DNA from: an uncultured Flavobacteriaceae bacterium
Lineage (GTDB): Bacteria; Bacteroidota; Bacteroidia; Flavobacteriales; Flavobacteriaceae
DNA length: 64,000 nt
Direction of reading: 5' to 3'
Assembly (NCBI GenBank): GCA_947494205.1
Contig: CANLUH010000001.1
Location: 248,001 to 312,000 of the forward strand
The position numbers and the translations under genes are program-made. Shown piece after piece: positions 45,341 through 55,159 of this stretch. How positions within the stretch are numbered: the stretch's first letter is position 1; every line of letters starts with the position of its first letter. The notes below the pieces were generated by a model. The model worked only from the letters and a program-made list of their open reading frames with translations, was not told where the DNA came from and made no database searches.

Positions 45341-47869
45341 TTGAAACAACAGCATTCAAAAATACTACTATTTATTATAATTACTAGTTTTTTCACAGGT
45401 TGTAATTCTGTGAAACGGGTAGCTTCGAACGAGCACTTATTAACCAAGGCGACTATAACTGTTAATGACGAGACGATTAATAACGAAGTCACAAATAATC
45501 TCCTTTACCAAACACCTAATAAAAAAATTCCACTTATAAACCTACCACTAAGGTTACATATTTATAACACTGCAAGACCGAATATAGATTCTATTTTAAA
45601 TGCAAGACTGGAAAGAAACCCTAAAAAACGACGAAGACTAGAACGCTTTTTATCGAAAAAACAGTTAAACAAGTATTTACAATCTAGGAAGAACTTTAAT
45701 AACTGGATTAAAAAAACTGGAGAAGCTCCTGTTATTGTTAACGATACGCTAACAAAAAAATCTTTAGATCGTCTAGATGAATATTATTGGAATAATGGAT
45801 GGTTTGATGTCAAGTTATCCTCAGAAACAAAAAAAGACAGTAACCAAAGAGCTACAGTAGAATATAAGATAACTACAGGAAAACCTTATATAATAGATTC
45901 TTTGTCTACCTCAATAGCATCACCTGTAGTAGACTCCATCTATAAAACTATAGAAAAACAGTCCCTTATAAAGGTAAAAGACCAATATAAAACGCAATCT
46001 GTCTTAGCAGAAAAAGACCGCATTACTAACGTTATGCGCAACTCTGGAGTGTATCATTTTGCTAAAGACTATGTTTATTTTGTATCAGATACCTTCGGAA
46101 AAACAAAAACCGTTAAAATAGATATAGAAATAAAAAACAGAGCTATTAGAGGTGACACTACAAGGTATCAACCTTTTAATATATATAACGTAAAGGACGT
46201 TAATATTTATACTAATAGTTCTTTTGAAGACAAGGATAAGCCTATAATAGACTCTACCAAGTACGATGGTTTTAATATCTACAGTACCGAAAAATTACGA
46301 TACACACCAAATACATTAACCAATGCTGTTTTTATTAAACCAAATAGTCTTTTTAAAGATATAAATAGACCTAGAACATCTAGAAAACTAAGTGACTTAA
46401 AAACATTTCGATATCCAAGAATAGATTACGTTGAGAATCCTGACACTACACTTACAGCTAATATTTTCTTAACACCATTAAAACGATTTTCGTTAGGGTT
46501 TAGTGCAGAAGCATCGCAAAGTAATATTCAATCTGTTGGCTTTTCTTTAAACCCAAGTTTAATTATTAGAAACTTATTTAGAGGTGCAGAAACATTAGAA
46601 ATTTCAGGAATTGGTTCTATTGGAGCATCAAAAGATGGTGCTAATGATCGTGACCAGTTTTTCGATATTAACGAGCTTGGAGCCAACTTAAATTTAACTA
46701 TCCCTCGATTATTTTCTCCTTTTAATACCGAGAAAATTATTCCAGACTACATGTTTCCTACAACACGAATTAGTATGGCAGCAACTAGCCAAACTAATAT
46801 AGGTTTAGACAAACAAACCTTTACAGGTACCTTTAATTATAGATGGTACCCAAAAATAGGTGTAACCAATCGATTCGATTTATTTAATATACAATTTGTA
46901 AAAAACTTAAATACTTCTAATTACTTTGGAGTTTACCAAAATTCCTTCAATACATTAAACAACATAGCTATTAACTCTGGATATATTAATACCGGGGAAA
47001 CATTAACCATACCTAATCAAGCCGATCAATTTATAGTAGATGTTACCAGTGGTAGTTTGAGTACTTCGATAACACCAGACGATTTACAAACTGTAAATTC
47101 TATAAACGAAAGAAAAAACAGGCTTACAGAAGACAACCTTATTTTCTCTTCTAACTTCAACTATGTAAAAGATAAAAGAGATAATTTACGCGATAATGAT
47201 TTCTCTATTTTTAGAACAAAAATAGAATTAGCAGGAAATCTTTTTGCATTAACCTCTAAAGTTTTAAACCTTGAAAAAAATGGCAATAACAGGTATGAAC
47301 TTTTTAATGTTGCTTACTCTCAATTTGTAAAAACAGAACTAGACTACATTAAATATTGGGATTTAGGTAATAAAAATATATTTGCTATACGCACCTTTTT
47401 TGGTATTGCCATTCCTTATGGTAACTCTTCTAATATTCCATTTGCTAGAAGCTTCTTTGCTGGAGGCGCAAACGATAATCGCGCATGGACAGCTTATAAC
47501 CTAGGCCCTGGAAGTTCGGAAACCACCAATGAGTTTAATGAAGCCAACATGAAAATAGCGCTAAGTGCCGAAAATAGATTTAATATTTTTGGCGATTTAA
47601 ATGGCGCTCTTTTTATAGATGCAGGAAATATTTGGAATACATTAGACGATGTAGAAGATGATGCAGCAACTTTTAACTCTTTTAAATCTCTAAAAGATAT
47701 TGCCGTTGGAACAGGTTTTGGTTTACGTTGGGATTTTAATTATTTTGTTCTTAGAGGAGATATTGGTTTTAAAACTTATGATCCCTCTTACAGAGATAGA
47801 AACCGATGGTTTAACGATTATAACTTTGCTAATGCCGTATATAATATAGGTATAAACTATCCTTTTTAA
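45341..47869 (+). CDS. TamL/BamA-like outer-membrane lipoprotein (surface antigen family)
   Basis: 842 residues from a TTG start. Lipobox SFFTGC, with acceptor Cys ~21. Residues ~30-350 form POTRA-like repeats (LDEYYWNNGWFDVKLS, VKIDIEIKNRA). A C-terminal 16-strand Omp85-type barrel (~400-842) ends with an aromatic residue (NIGINYPF) and contains RSFFAGGANDNRAWT, the VRGF/Y-equivalent loop. Bacteroidetes TamL is the lipidated TamA-like partner of TamB, involved in outer-membrane assembly or lipid transport. No tamB lies nearby in this window. Confidence 0.88.
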   Translation: MKQQHSKILLFIIITSFFTGCNSVKRVASNEHLLTKATITVNDETINNEVTNNLLYQTPNKKIPLINLPLRLHIYNTARPNIDSILNARLERNPKKRRRLERFLSKKQLNKYLQSRKNFNNWIKKTGEAPVIVNDTLTKKSLDRLDEYYWNNGWFDVKLSSETKKDSNQRATVEYKITTGKPYIIDSLSTSIASPVVDSIYKTIEKQSLIKVKDQYKTQSVLAEKDRITNVMRNSGVYHFAKDYVYFVSDTFGKTKTVKIDIEIKNRAIRGDTTRYQPFNIYNVKDVNIYTNSSFEDKDKPIIDSTKYDGFNIYSTEKLRYTPNTLTNAVFIKPNSLFKDINRPRTSRKLSDLKTFRYPRIDYVENPDTTLTANIFLTPLKRFSLGFSAEASQSNIQSVGFSLNPSLIIRNLFRGAETLEISGIGSIGASKDGANDRDQFFDINELGANLNLTIPRLFSPFNTEKIIPDYMFPTTRISMAATSQTNIGLDKQTFTGTFNYRWYPKIGVTNRFDLFNIQFVKNLNTSNYFGVYQNSFNTLNNIAINSGYINTGETLTIPNQADQFIVDVTSGSLSTSITPDDLQTVNSINERKNRLTEDNLIFSSNFNYVKDKRDNLRDNDFSIFRTKIELAGNLFALTSKVLNLEKNGNNRYELFNVAYSQFVKTELDYIKYWDLGNKNIFAIRTFFGIAIPYGNSSNIPFARSFFAGGANDNRAWTAYNLGPGSSETTNEFNEANMKIALSAENRFNIFGDLNGALFIDAGNIWNTLDDVEDDAATFNSFKSLKDIAVGTGFGLRWDFNYFVLRGDIGFKTYDPSYRDRNRWFNDYNFANAVYNIGINYPF

Positions 47870-47948
47870 CCTGTAAAACCAACATCTACAACTACAACGT
47901 TTTCGGCGTTTTATCTATACTTTTCGTTACAAATACTCAAAAAATGTT

Positions 47949-47956
47949 TACTTTTG
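47949..47956 (+). promoter_or_regulatory. -7 box of fbaA
   Basis: TACTTTTG, 30 nt upstream of the fbaA ATG. Confidence 0.5.
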
Positions 47957-47986
47957 AAATTCAATTTTTCAATTAAAAACTAAAAC

Positions 47987-49054
47987 ATGTCACACCAAAT
48001 AAAACCAGGAGTAGCAACAGGAAAAGAAGTTCAAGCTATTTTTAACCTAGCAAAAGAAAAAGGATTTGCTTTACCAGCAGTAAACGTAGTAGGATCTAAC
48101 TCTATAAATGGAGTTTTAGAAACTGCTGCTGCTTTAAATGCACCAGTAATTATTCAGTTTTCAAATGGTGGAGGTGTTTTTAACGCAGGAAAAAGCCTTA
48201 GTAATGAAAACCAAAAAGCGGCCATTGCTGGAAGTATAGCAGGAGCAAAACATGTACACTTAATGGCAGAAGCTTACGGAGTGCCTGTAATTTTACACAC
48301 AGATCACTGTGCTAAAAAATTATTGCCTTGGATAGATGGTTTACTAGATGCTAGCGAAAAACATTTTGCTGAAACAGGAAAATCGCTATACAGTTCTCAC
48401 ATGATTGATTTAAGTGAAGAGCCACTAGAAGAAAATATAGAAATTTGTAAAAAATACCTTGAACGCATGAGCAAAATGGGTATGACTTTAGAAATAGAAT
48501 TAGGTATTACAGGAGGAGAAGAAGATGGTGTAGATAATAGCGATGTAGACGAGTCTAAATTATACACACAACCAGAAGAAGTTGCTTACGCATACGAAGA
48601 ATTAAGCAAAGTAAGTGATCAATTTACAATTGCGGCAGCATTTGGAAACGTACACGGTGTTTACAAACCTGGAAATGTAAAGTTAACTCCAAAAATTCTA
48701 AAAAATTCCCAAGAACATATCTCAGAAAAATATGGAGTACCACACAATCATATCGATTTTGTATTCCACGGAGGTTCTGGATCTACAGTAGAAGAAATTC
48801 GTGAAGCTATAGGTTATGGTGTTATAAAAATGAATATTGATACAGATATGCAATATGCATTTATGTCTGGAGTTCGTGATTATATGAAAGAAAAGGAAGG
48901 TTACCTACAATCTCAAATAGGAAACCCAGATGGTGCCGAAGTACCAAATAAAAAACATTACGATCCAAGAGTTTGGTTACGTAAAGGAGAAATTACATTT
49001 GTAGAAAGACTTAAAAAAGCTTTCGAAGATCTTAATAATGTGAATACTTTATAA
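47987..49054 (+). CDS. fbaA: Class II fructose-bisphosphate aldolase
   Basis: 355 residues. Zn2+-dependent aldolase of glycolysis/gluconeogenesis (fructose-1,6-bisphosphate to DHAP and G3P). Motifs are FALPAVNVVGSNSINGVLET, HTDHCAKKLLPW (Zn/catalytic region), FGNVHGVYKPG and VFHGGSGS. The N-terminus and length match the class IIA enzymes of Bacteroidetes. Confidence 0.97.
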   Translation: MSHQIKPGVATGKEVQAIFNLAKEKGFALPAVNVVGSNSINGVLETAAALNAPVIIQFSNGGGVFNAGKSLSNENQKAAIAGSIAGAKHVHLMAEAYGVPVILHTDHCAKKLLPWIDGLLDASEKHFAETGKSLYSSHMIDLSEEPLEENIEICKKYLERMSKMGMTLEIELGITGGEEDGVDNSDVDESKLYTQPEEVAYAYEELSKVSDQFTIAAAFGNVHGVYKPGNVKLTPKILKNSQEHISEKYGVPHNHIDFVFHGGSGSTVEEIREAIGYGVIKMNIDTDMQYAFMSGVRDYMKEKEGYLQSQIGNPDGAEVPNKKHYDPRVWLRKGEITFVERLKKAFEDLNNVNTL

Positions 49055-49094
49055 AATAATTTAAAGCCTTACCGCTTAATTAAAAACAAAACTT

Positions 49095-49102
49095 TAATTT
49101 TG
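49095..49102 (+). promoter_or_regulatory. -7 box of accD
   Basis: TAATTTTG, 107 nt upstream of the accD ATG. It lies between imperfect arms AAGCCTTAC and GTTAGGCTT, which may terminate fbaA weakly. Confidence 0.4.
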
Positions 49103-49209
49103 CAGTTAGGCTTCATTTATTTTTTTAAATAAATAGCAGTCCTTTTTAACGAAAACGATTTAGATTAATACATCTATATCCTTAAAACAGTAAACCGTAA
49201 ATAGATATT

Positions 49210-50067
49210 ATGGCTTGGTTCAAAAGAAAAGAAAAAGGTATACAAACCTCTACAGAAGAGAAAAAAGATATTCCTAAGGGATTATGGTATAAATCTCCAA
49301 CTGGAAAAGTTATAGACTCTAAAGAATTAGCGAAAAACTTTTATGTAAGTCCAGAAGATGGCTACCACGTAAGAATAGGAAGTAAAGAATATTTCGAAAT
49401 ATTATTTGACGACAACGAATTTAAAGAGTTAGATAAAAACTTATCATCTAAAGACCCTCTTAAATTTGAAGACACTAAAAAATATCCAGACCGTTTAAAA
49501 GCTGCTCAGGAAAAAACGAAGCTAACCGATGCTGTACGTACAGCTGTTGGTAAATCTAAAGGAGAAGATTTAGTTATCGCTGCCATGGATTTTAGTTTTA
49601 TTGGTGGTTCTATGGGAAGTGTTGTAGGTGAAAAAATTGCAAGAGCTGCAGATTATGCTTTAAAAAATAAGTTACCATTTATGATTATCTCTAAATCTGG
49701 AGGTGCCCGTATGATGGAAGCTGCATTATCATTAATGCAATTAGCAAAAACATCTTCTAAATTAGCACAATTGGCTGAAGCTGGCTTACCATATATTTCA
49801 TTATGTACAGATCCAACTACAGGAGGTACCACTGCATCTTTTGCTATGTTAGGAGATATAAACATTGCAGAACCAGGTGCATTAATTGGTTTTGCAGGTC
49901 CTAGAATTGTAAGAGATACAACAGGAAAAGAATTACCAGAAGGGTTTCAAACTTCAGAGTTTTTATTAGAACATGGTTTCTTAGATTTTATCTCACAAAG
50001 AAAAAACCTAAAAAACAAAATAAATTTATATATCGATTTAATAATGAACCGCCCTTTAAGAGCGTAA
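49210..50067 (+). CDS. accD: Acetyl-CoA carboxylase carboxyltransferase subunit beta
   Basis: 285 residues. Transfers carboxyl from biotin to acetyl-CoA in fatty acid synthesis, with AccA. The crotonase-type core is intact ([43 protein letters not shown]). The N-terminal four-Cys zinc ribbon of most AccD proteins is missing: the positions read SPTG and SPED ([22 protein letters not shown]), with no cysteine in the first 190 residues. Confidence 0.96.
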   Translation: MAWFKRKEKGIQTSTEEKKDIPKGLWYKSPTGKVIDSKELAKNFYVSPEDGYHVRIGSKEYFEILFDDNEFKELDKNLSSKDPLKFEDTKKYPDRLKAAQEKTKLTDAVRTAVGKSKGEDLVIAAMDFSFIGGSMGSVVGEKIARAADYALKNKLPFMIISKSGGARMMEAALSLMQLAKTSSKLAQLAEAGLPYISLCTDPTTGGTTASFAMLGDINIAEPGALIGFAGPRIVRDTTGKELPEGFQTSEFLLEHGFLDFISQRKNLKNKINLYIDLIMNRPLRA

Positions 50068-50141
50068 TTCAAACGTTATATATACAATTAAATAAACAGT
50101 TTAGACTATACTTAGTTTAAACTGTTTTTATTTTTAATGCT

Positions 50142-50174
50142 TGGCAATAATATTAAATAAAATAACTATATTTG
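50142..50174 (+). promoter_or_regulatory. Promoter of rpsO
   Basis: TTG at 50142-50144, 22-nt spacer, TATATTTG at 50167-50174. Leader of about 48 nt to the ATG at 50229, room for S15 autoregulation, though no such structure is evident. Confidence 0.65.
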
Positions 50175-50228
50175 CCGCTTGAAAGAAAACCTTTCATATA
50201 CATAACAATCATTTACAACAATATTAGA

Positions 50229-50498
50229 ATGTATTTATCAAAAGAAGCAAAAGAAGAAATCTTCGCAAAACACGGTAAAGGAGCAAACGATACTGGAACT
50301 GCAGAAGGACAAATCGCGTTATTCACTTACAGAATTAACCACTTAACAGAACACTTAAAAAACAATCGTAAAGATTATAATACAGAGCGTTCATTAGTAA
50401 AACTAGTAGGTAAAAGAAGATCTTTACTAGATTACTTAACTAAGAAAGATGTCTTAAGATATCGTGCGATAGTAAAAGAATTAGGATTAAGAAAATAA
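50229..50498 (+). CDS. rpsO: 30S ribosomal protein S15
   Basis: The ATG at 50229 gives 89 residues starting MYLSKEAKEEIF, the usual S15 length; an upstream in-frame start would add 19 unrelated residues and is rejected. S15 signatures are GTAEGQIALFTYRINHLTEHL and LVGKRRSLLDYL. It binds 16S rRNA in the platform. Followed by a terminator and pnp, the classic order. Confidence 0.98.
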   Translation: MYLSKEAKEEIFAKHGKGANDTGTAEGQIALFTYRINHLTEHLKNNRKDYNTERSLVKLVGKRRSLLDYLTKKDVLRYRAIVKELGLRK

Positions 50499-50510
50499 TC
50501 TAAAAAAAAG

Positions 50511-50535
50511 ACCACGCCTACGAGCGTGGTTTTTT
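50511..50535 (+). terminator. Terminator of rpsO
   Basis: A 7-bp GC-rich stem (50511-50517 with 50524-50530), 6-nt loop and T-run. Confidence 0.8.
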
Positions 50536-50670
50536 GTTATATAATAACTCGCTTTGGAAGAGTTAAAACTCCAAAATTGAAGAAGCTAATTACAGTTTTT
50601 CATTGGTCATTACACAACTACTACTACAACAACACAACGACCTTTGTTTAATTAGAATTAAAAAACATTT

Positions 50671-52926
50671 ATGATTCCAAAAGTTTTTAAAGAGGTTATA
50701 GACCTTGGAGATGGAAGAGAAATTTCTATCGAAACCGGAAAATTAGCAAAACAGGCCCATGGGTCTGTTGTTGTTCAATCTGGAAAATGTATGTTATTAT
50801 GTACAGTTGTTTCCAACTACAGACAAGCAGATGTAGATTTTTTACCACTAACGGTAGATTACAGAGAAAAATTTGCAGCAGCAGGTCGTTATCCTGGTGG
50901 TTTCTTCAAAAGAGAAGCAAGACCAAGTGATGGAGAAGTATTAACTATGCGTTTAGTGGATCGTGTATTACGTCCATTATTTCCAAAAGATTATCATTCA
51001 GAGACACAAGTAATGATTCAATTAATGTCTCATGATGAAAACGTAATGCCAGATGCTATGGCAGGATTAGCAGCTTCTGCAGCTATTCAATTATCAGATT
51101 TTCCATTTGAATGCCCAATATCTGAAGCAAGAGTTGGTCGTATTAATGGTGAATTCATTATTAACCCAACTAGAGCACAATTAGAGGAGTCTGATATCGA
51201 TATGATGATAGGAGCTTCTGCTGATTCTGTAATGATGGTTGAAGGTGAAATGGATGAAATTTCTGAAGAAGAAATGACTGAAGCTATTAAGTTTGCACAC
51301 GAAGCTATTAAAGTACAATGTGCTGCTCAAGTAAAATTAGCTGAAGCTTTTGGTAAAAAAGAAACTCGTGAATACGATCCAGAAAGAGAAGATGCAGATT
51401 TAGCTCAAAAAATCCATGATATGGCATACGATAAAGTATATGCTGTAGCAAAAGCAGGCTCTTCTAAAAAAGAAAGAGGTGCTGCATTTGGAGAGATTAA
51501 AGAAGACATTAAAGCAACATTCTCTGAAGAAGAATTAGAAGACTTTGGAGGATTAGTTTCTAAATATTATTCTAAAGCTGAAAAAGCAGCTATTAGAGAT
51601 TTAACATTAAATGAAGGGCTACGTTTAGATGGTCGTAAGACAGATGAAATTAGACCTATCTGGTGTGAGGTAGATTACTTACCTTCTACACACGGATCTT
51701 CTATTTTTACACGTGGGGAAACTCAAGCATTAGCAACGGTTACTTTAGGTACTTCTAGAGAAGCTAACCAAATAGACATGCCATCATACGAAGGTGAAGA
51801 GCGTTTTTATTTACATTATAACTTCCCTCCTTTCTCAACTGGAGAGGCTAGACCTATTCGTGGAACATCTCGTCGTGAGGTAGGACATGGAAATTTAGCA
51901 CAACGTGCTTTAAAAGGTATGGTACCAGAAGATTGTCCATACACAGTAAGAGTTGTATCTGAAGTATTAGAATCTAACGGTTCGTCTTCTATGGCAACTG
52001 TTTGTGCTGGTACAATGGCAATGATGGATGCAGGTGTACAAATGAAAAAACCAGTTTCTGGTATTGCAATGGGATTAATTTCTGATGCAGATTCTGGAAA
52101 GTACGCGGTATTATCGGATATCTTAGGAGATGAAGATCACTTAGGTGATATGGATTTTAAAGTTACTGGTACTGCAGATGGTATTACAGCTTGCCAAATG
52201 GATATTAAAGTAAAAGGATTATCATACGAGATTCTTGTAAATGCTTTAAAACAAGCTCGTGATGGTCGTTTACATATTTTAGGCAAACTAACAGATACTA
52301 TTGAAACTCCTAATGAAGATGTTAAAGGTCACGCACCTAAAATGGTTACTAGAAGAATTCCAAATGAATTTATTGGAGCTTTAATTGGACCAGGAGGAAA
52401 AGTGATTCAAGAGTTACAGAAAGAAACAAATACTACTATTGTTATTAACGAAGATCCAGTAACAGAAGAAGGTATTGTTGAAATTTTAGGTGTTGGTAAC
52501 GAAGGTATTGATGCTGTACAGACTAAAATAGATGCTTTATTATTTAAGCCTCAAGTTGGTAGCGTTTATGAAGTAAAAGTTATTAAAATGCTTGATTTCG
52601 GTGCTGTTGTAGAATATATGGAAGCTCCAGGAAACGAAGTATTATTACACGTAAGTGAATTAGCTTGGGAACGTACAGAAAACGTATCTGATGTTGTAAA
52701 CATGGGAGATGTTTTTGATGTTAAGTATTTTGGAGTAGATTCTAGAACACGTAAAGAAAAAGTATCTCGTAAAGCTATTTTACCAAAACCTGAAGGTTAT
52801 GTTGCAAGACCACCAAGAGATGACAAACGTTCTGGTGGACGTGATAATAACAGAGGTAGAGATAATCGTGGACGTGATAACAGACGCGACGATAGAAAAC
52901 CAAGACAAGATAAGAAAGAGGATTAA
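50671..52926 (+). CDS. pnp: Polyribonucleotide nucleotidyltransferase (PNPase)
   Basis: 751 residues. Two RNase PH domains, the second with the phosphate-binding [14 protein letters not shown]; then KH ([16 protein letters not shown]) and S1 ([19 protein letters not shown]) domains. It degrades RNA 3'-5' phosphorolytically. After S1 there is a disordered Arg/Gly/Asp-rich tail of ~40 residues with RDNRG-type repeats. Confidence 0.98.
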   Translation: MIPKVFKEVIDLGDGREISIETGKLAKQAHGSVVVQSGKCMLLCTVVSNYRQADVDFLPLTVDYREKFAAAGRYPGGFFKREARPSDGEVLTMRLVDRVLRPLFPKDYHSETQVMIQLMSHDENVMPDAMAGLAASAAIQLSDFPFECPISEARVGRINGEFIINPTRAQLEESDIDMMIGASADSVMMVEGEMDEISEEEMTEAIKFAHEAIKVQCAAQVKLAEAFGKKETREYDPEREDADLAQKIHDMAYDKVYAVAKAGSSKKERGAAFGEIKEDIKATFSEEELEDFGGLVSKYYSKAEKAAIRDLTLNEGLRLDGRKTDEIRPIWCEVDYLPSTHGSSIFTRGETQALATVTLGTSREANQIDMPSYEGEERFYLHYNFPPFSTGEARPIRGTSRREVGHGNLAQRALKGMVPEDCPYTVRVVSEVLESNGSSSMATVCAGTMAMMDAGVQMKKPVSGIAMGLISDADSGKYAVLSDILGDEDHLGDMDFKVTGTADGITACQMDIKVKGLSYEILVNALKQARDGRLHILGKLTDTIETPNEDVKGHAPKMVTRRIPNEFIGALIGPGGKVIQELQKETNTTIVINEDPVTEEGIVEILGVGNEGIDAVQTKIDALLFKPQVGSVYEVKVIKMLDFGAVVEYMEAPGNEVLLHVSELAWERTENVSDVVNMGDVFDVKYFGVDSRTRKEKVSRKAILPKPEGYVARPPRDDKRSGGRDNNRGRDNRGRDNRRDDRKPRQDKKED

Positions 52927-52952
52927 TCCTTTTTAAATTCTTAATATATTAG

Positions 52953-52982
52953 AAAGCCCATCAAAATTTGATGGGCTTTTTT
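52953..52982. terminator. Bidirectional terminator after pnp
   Basis: A 12-13-bp stem centred on 52966 (AAAGCCCATCAAA with its complement) and T-run, between convergent genes. Confidence 0.85.
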
Positions 52983-53001
52983 ATACATATAATTATTGTT
53001 T

Positions 53002-53781
53002 TTAAAACAGTTGATAGGTTAACCCAAACTTAGTAGTATCAATACTTGCCTGACCACCTTCATTTACTACACTACAAGTGAATTTCTTGAATCTATAACT
53101 TATAAAAGTTCCAGAAAAACCTGAACCTCTATTTTTTAAATCTTTAGTTTTATTCAATAAATCCCCAAAATAAATACCTAAGCTTAATGTATTATCTTCA
53201 TTAAACTTAAAAACAGCTTCAGAGGTAAAATTATAGTAGAGCATCGATTTATTATTAAATATTAATAGATTAGAATCTTCATTACTATCTTTAACTTCTT
53301 TTAATACATTTTGATAAGGACCAAATTCGTAATTATAAGTAAGTTCAGCTCCTACAAGTCGCCAATCCATCCTCTTAGTCGGTAAATTAAAATTAAAACC
53401 TGCTTTTGAATTAAGACTGTAAAATGCTTCCGAATTAAAATTTGAATTTTCATTGATTGGCCCTCCAAATTTATAATTCCCAATAGTTCCACCAAGGCCA
53501 TAATACAAATTAAAATATTTACGTGTAATGCTTCTATGAGCTCTTACTGAAATCAACGTTTTTTTATCTCTTACACCACCAGCATCTCCACTGCTATAGT
53601 CTGTAGAAATATAAGTTGCTTTTGTATTCTTTCCTTTATATTCTGGTCTAGCTGTATACGATTTTATAGAACCATAAGTTCCACTTGTATACACTCTTTT
53701 CCCACATGAAGTTACTGTGAAACATATAACAATAATAAGTAATAAGAGGTTCCCACTTATCTTTTTTTTATTTCTTCTCAT
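53002..53781 (-). CDS. Lipoprotein with beta-barrel-like C-terminus, unknown
   Basis: The ATG at 53781 gives 259 residues with lipobox TVTSC; an upstream start would push the signal inside the protein. The rest shows alternating strands (FNLYYGLGGTIGNYKFGG, TLSLGIYFGDLL, GFSGTFISYRFKKF) and ends in Phe (FGLTYQLF), the pattern of an outer-membrane beta-barrel. A lipidated barrel or a large sandwich is possible. I do not recognise the family. It is divergent from the HTH regulator gene. Confidence 0.75.
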   Translation of the reverse strand: MRRNKKKISGNLLLLIIVICFTVTSCGKRVYTSGTYGSIKSYTARPEYKGKNTKATYISTDYSSGDAGGVRDKKTLISVRAHRSITRKYFNLYYGLGGTIGNYKFGGPINENSNFNSEAFYSLNSKAGFNFNLPTKRMDWRLVGAELTYNYEFGPYQNVLKEVKDSNEDSNLLIFNNKSMLYYNFTSEAVFKFNEDNTLSLGIYFGDLLNKTKDLKNRGSGFSGTFISYRFKKFTCSVVNEGGQASIDTTKFGLTYQLF

Positions 53782-54048
53782 TTTTTCTAAAATTAATTGA
53801 TAATAAGTTCTTTCTATTTTTAACAGCTGAATAGAACTCAAAACTACTTGAGATATTTAATGAAGTATTTATAAAAAAATCGATATTGAAATTTATTTTT
53901 TGTGGTTTTTATAGAAGTAAACTGCTTAAAATATTAGCATCATTAAAAGCTAGAGTCATTTGTGATTTTCAAGAGAAACTTAATAAAAACAACAAAATAA
54001 ATATTAATTATTTGCAATTTTTACAAACACTAATCAAACTGAGTTTAA

Positions 54049-54056
54049 TATTTTTG
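54049..54056 (+). promoter_or_regulatory. -7 box of HTH regulator, leaderless arrangement
   Basis: TATTTTTG, ending 4 nt before the ATG at 54061, so the mRNA would start at or near the start codon. Confidence 0.45.
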
Positions 54057-54060
54057 TTTT

Positions 54061-55059
54061 ATGCAAGGTAAATTTATTCAATACCTAAAAAAAAAGAGTA
54101 GTAACATATCTTCATTTACAGATGAAATCGCTTCTGTATTAGACATTGGTTACGATGCTGCTTACAGGCGTATTAATCTAAAAACGAACTTGTCTTTAGA
54201 GGAAAGTATTAAATTGGCAAAACATTATAATATTTCGCTTAACAAACTCTATGAGGTAGGATCTCAAAACACTATTCTTGTCGAAAAATCTCCTATTATA
54301 ACAAATGAGACACATTTAGAATCCTATTTTTCAAAATCTATAGAAAACTTAATACCGCTTACAAAGCTAAAAAGTGCTTCTATATTATATTCGGCAAAAG
54401 ATATCCCTCTATTTTACACATTAAAAGATTCCTTTATTACACGATATAAAATATATGTCTGGTTAAAATTAACCAATAAAGAAATGACTAAAAACAAAGT
54501 CTCTTTTGATGATTTTATAAATACCATCCCAACTTCCTTACTTAAAAAAGCATTTCAATTAGGTGAAACTTATAATTTTATAAACATTACCGAATTTTGG
54601 AATGATAATACTATAAATGGCACACTTGAACAGATTATCTATTTTTTTGAATCGCAATTATTATCTAAAGAACTTGCCTTAAAAATATGTGACGATTTAG
54701 AAGAAATTGTTCATCATGTAGAGCGGCAGACTATTCAACAGAGTATTATAAACTCGAAAAACAATGCTTCTTATAATTTATATAAAAGTGATTTGTTAAC
54801 TATGAGCAATATTATTATGGTTAAAACAAATCAAAAAAAAGTATTTTTTGTGCCTTATACAGTGCTAGAGTATTTAAAAATAGAACATCAAGACACCAGT
54901 GATATAATGGACGATTTTTTTAGCAGACAAATGACGAACTCGAAATTATTGGTACATTCTGGAGAAAAAGATCGCACTTTGTTTTTTAATAAAATGCTTC
55001 AAAAAATAAATAAATTAAGAGGTCAAATTTCTATTGATACTATTTCAAGATTTGAATGA
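54061..55059 (+). CDS. HTH-type regulator-like protein (paralogue of 63558 gene)
   Basis: 332 residues, soluble. Residues ~1-65 form a helix-turn-helix-like region (IASVLDIGYDAAYRRINLKT, LSLEESIKLAKHYNISLNKLYE). The C-terminal ~260 residues are helical and unassigned, with SILYSAKDIPLFYTL and IYVWLKL shared with the truncated gene at 63558. I read it as a DNA-binding regulator with a ligand or interaction domain. It lies 100 bp upstream of the first hybrid kinase and probably works with it. Confidence 0.8.
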   Translation: MQGKFIQYLKKKSSNISSFTDEIASVLDIGYDAAYRRINLKTNLSLEESIKLAKHYNISLNKLYEVGSQNTILVEKSPIITNETHLESYFSKSIENLIPLTKLKSASILYSAKDIPLFYTLKDSFITRYKIYVWLKLTNKEMTKNKVSFDDFINTIPTSLLKKAFQLGETYNFINITEFWNDNTINGTLEQIIYFFESQLLSKELALKICDDLEEIVHHVERQTIQQSIINSKNNASYNLYKSDLLTMSNIIMVKTNQKKVFFVPYTVLEYLKIEHQDTSDIMDDFFSRQMTNSKLLVHSGEKDRTLFFNKMLQKINKLRGQISIDTISRFE

Positions 55060-55159
55060 CTAAAAAAACTCATCCAAATTTATAATCGTTTTTATTATGT
55101 TTTAAAGCATTGGTTGTCAGAAATTTTACTTATTTTTATCAACCCCAATTTTTTTATCA

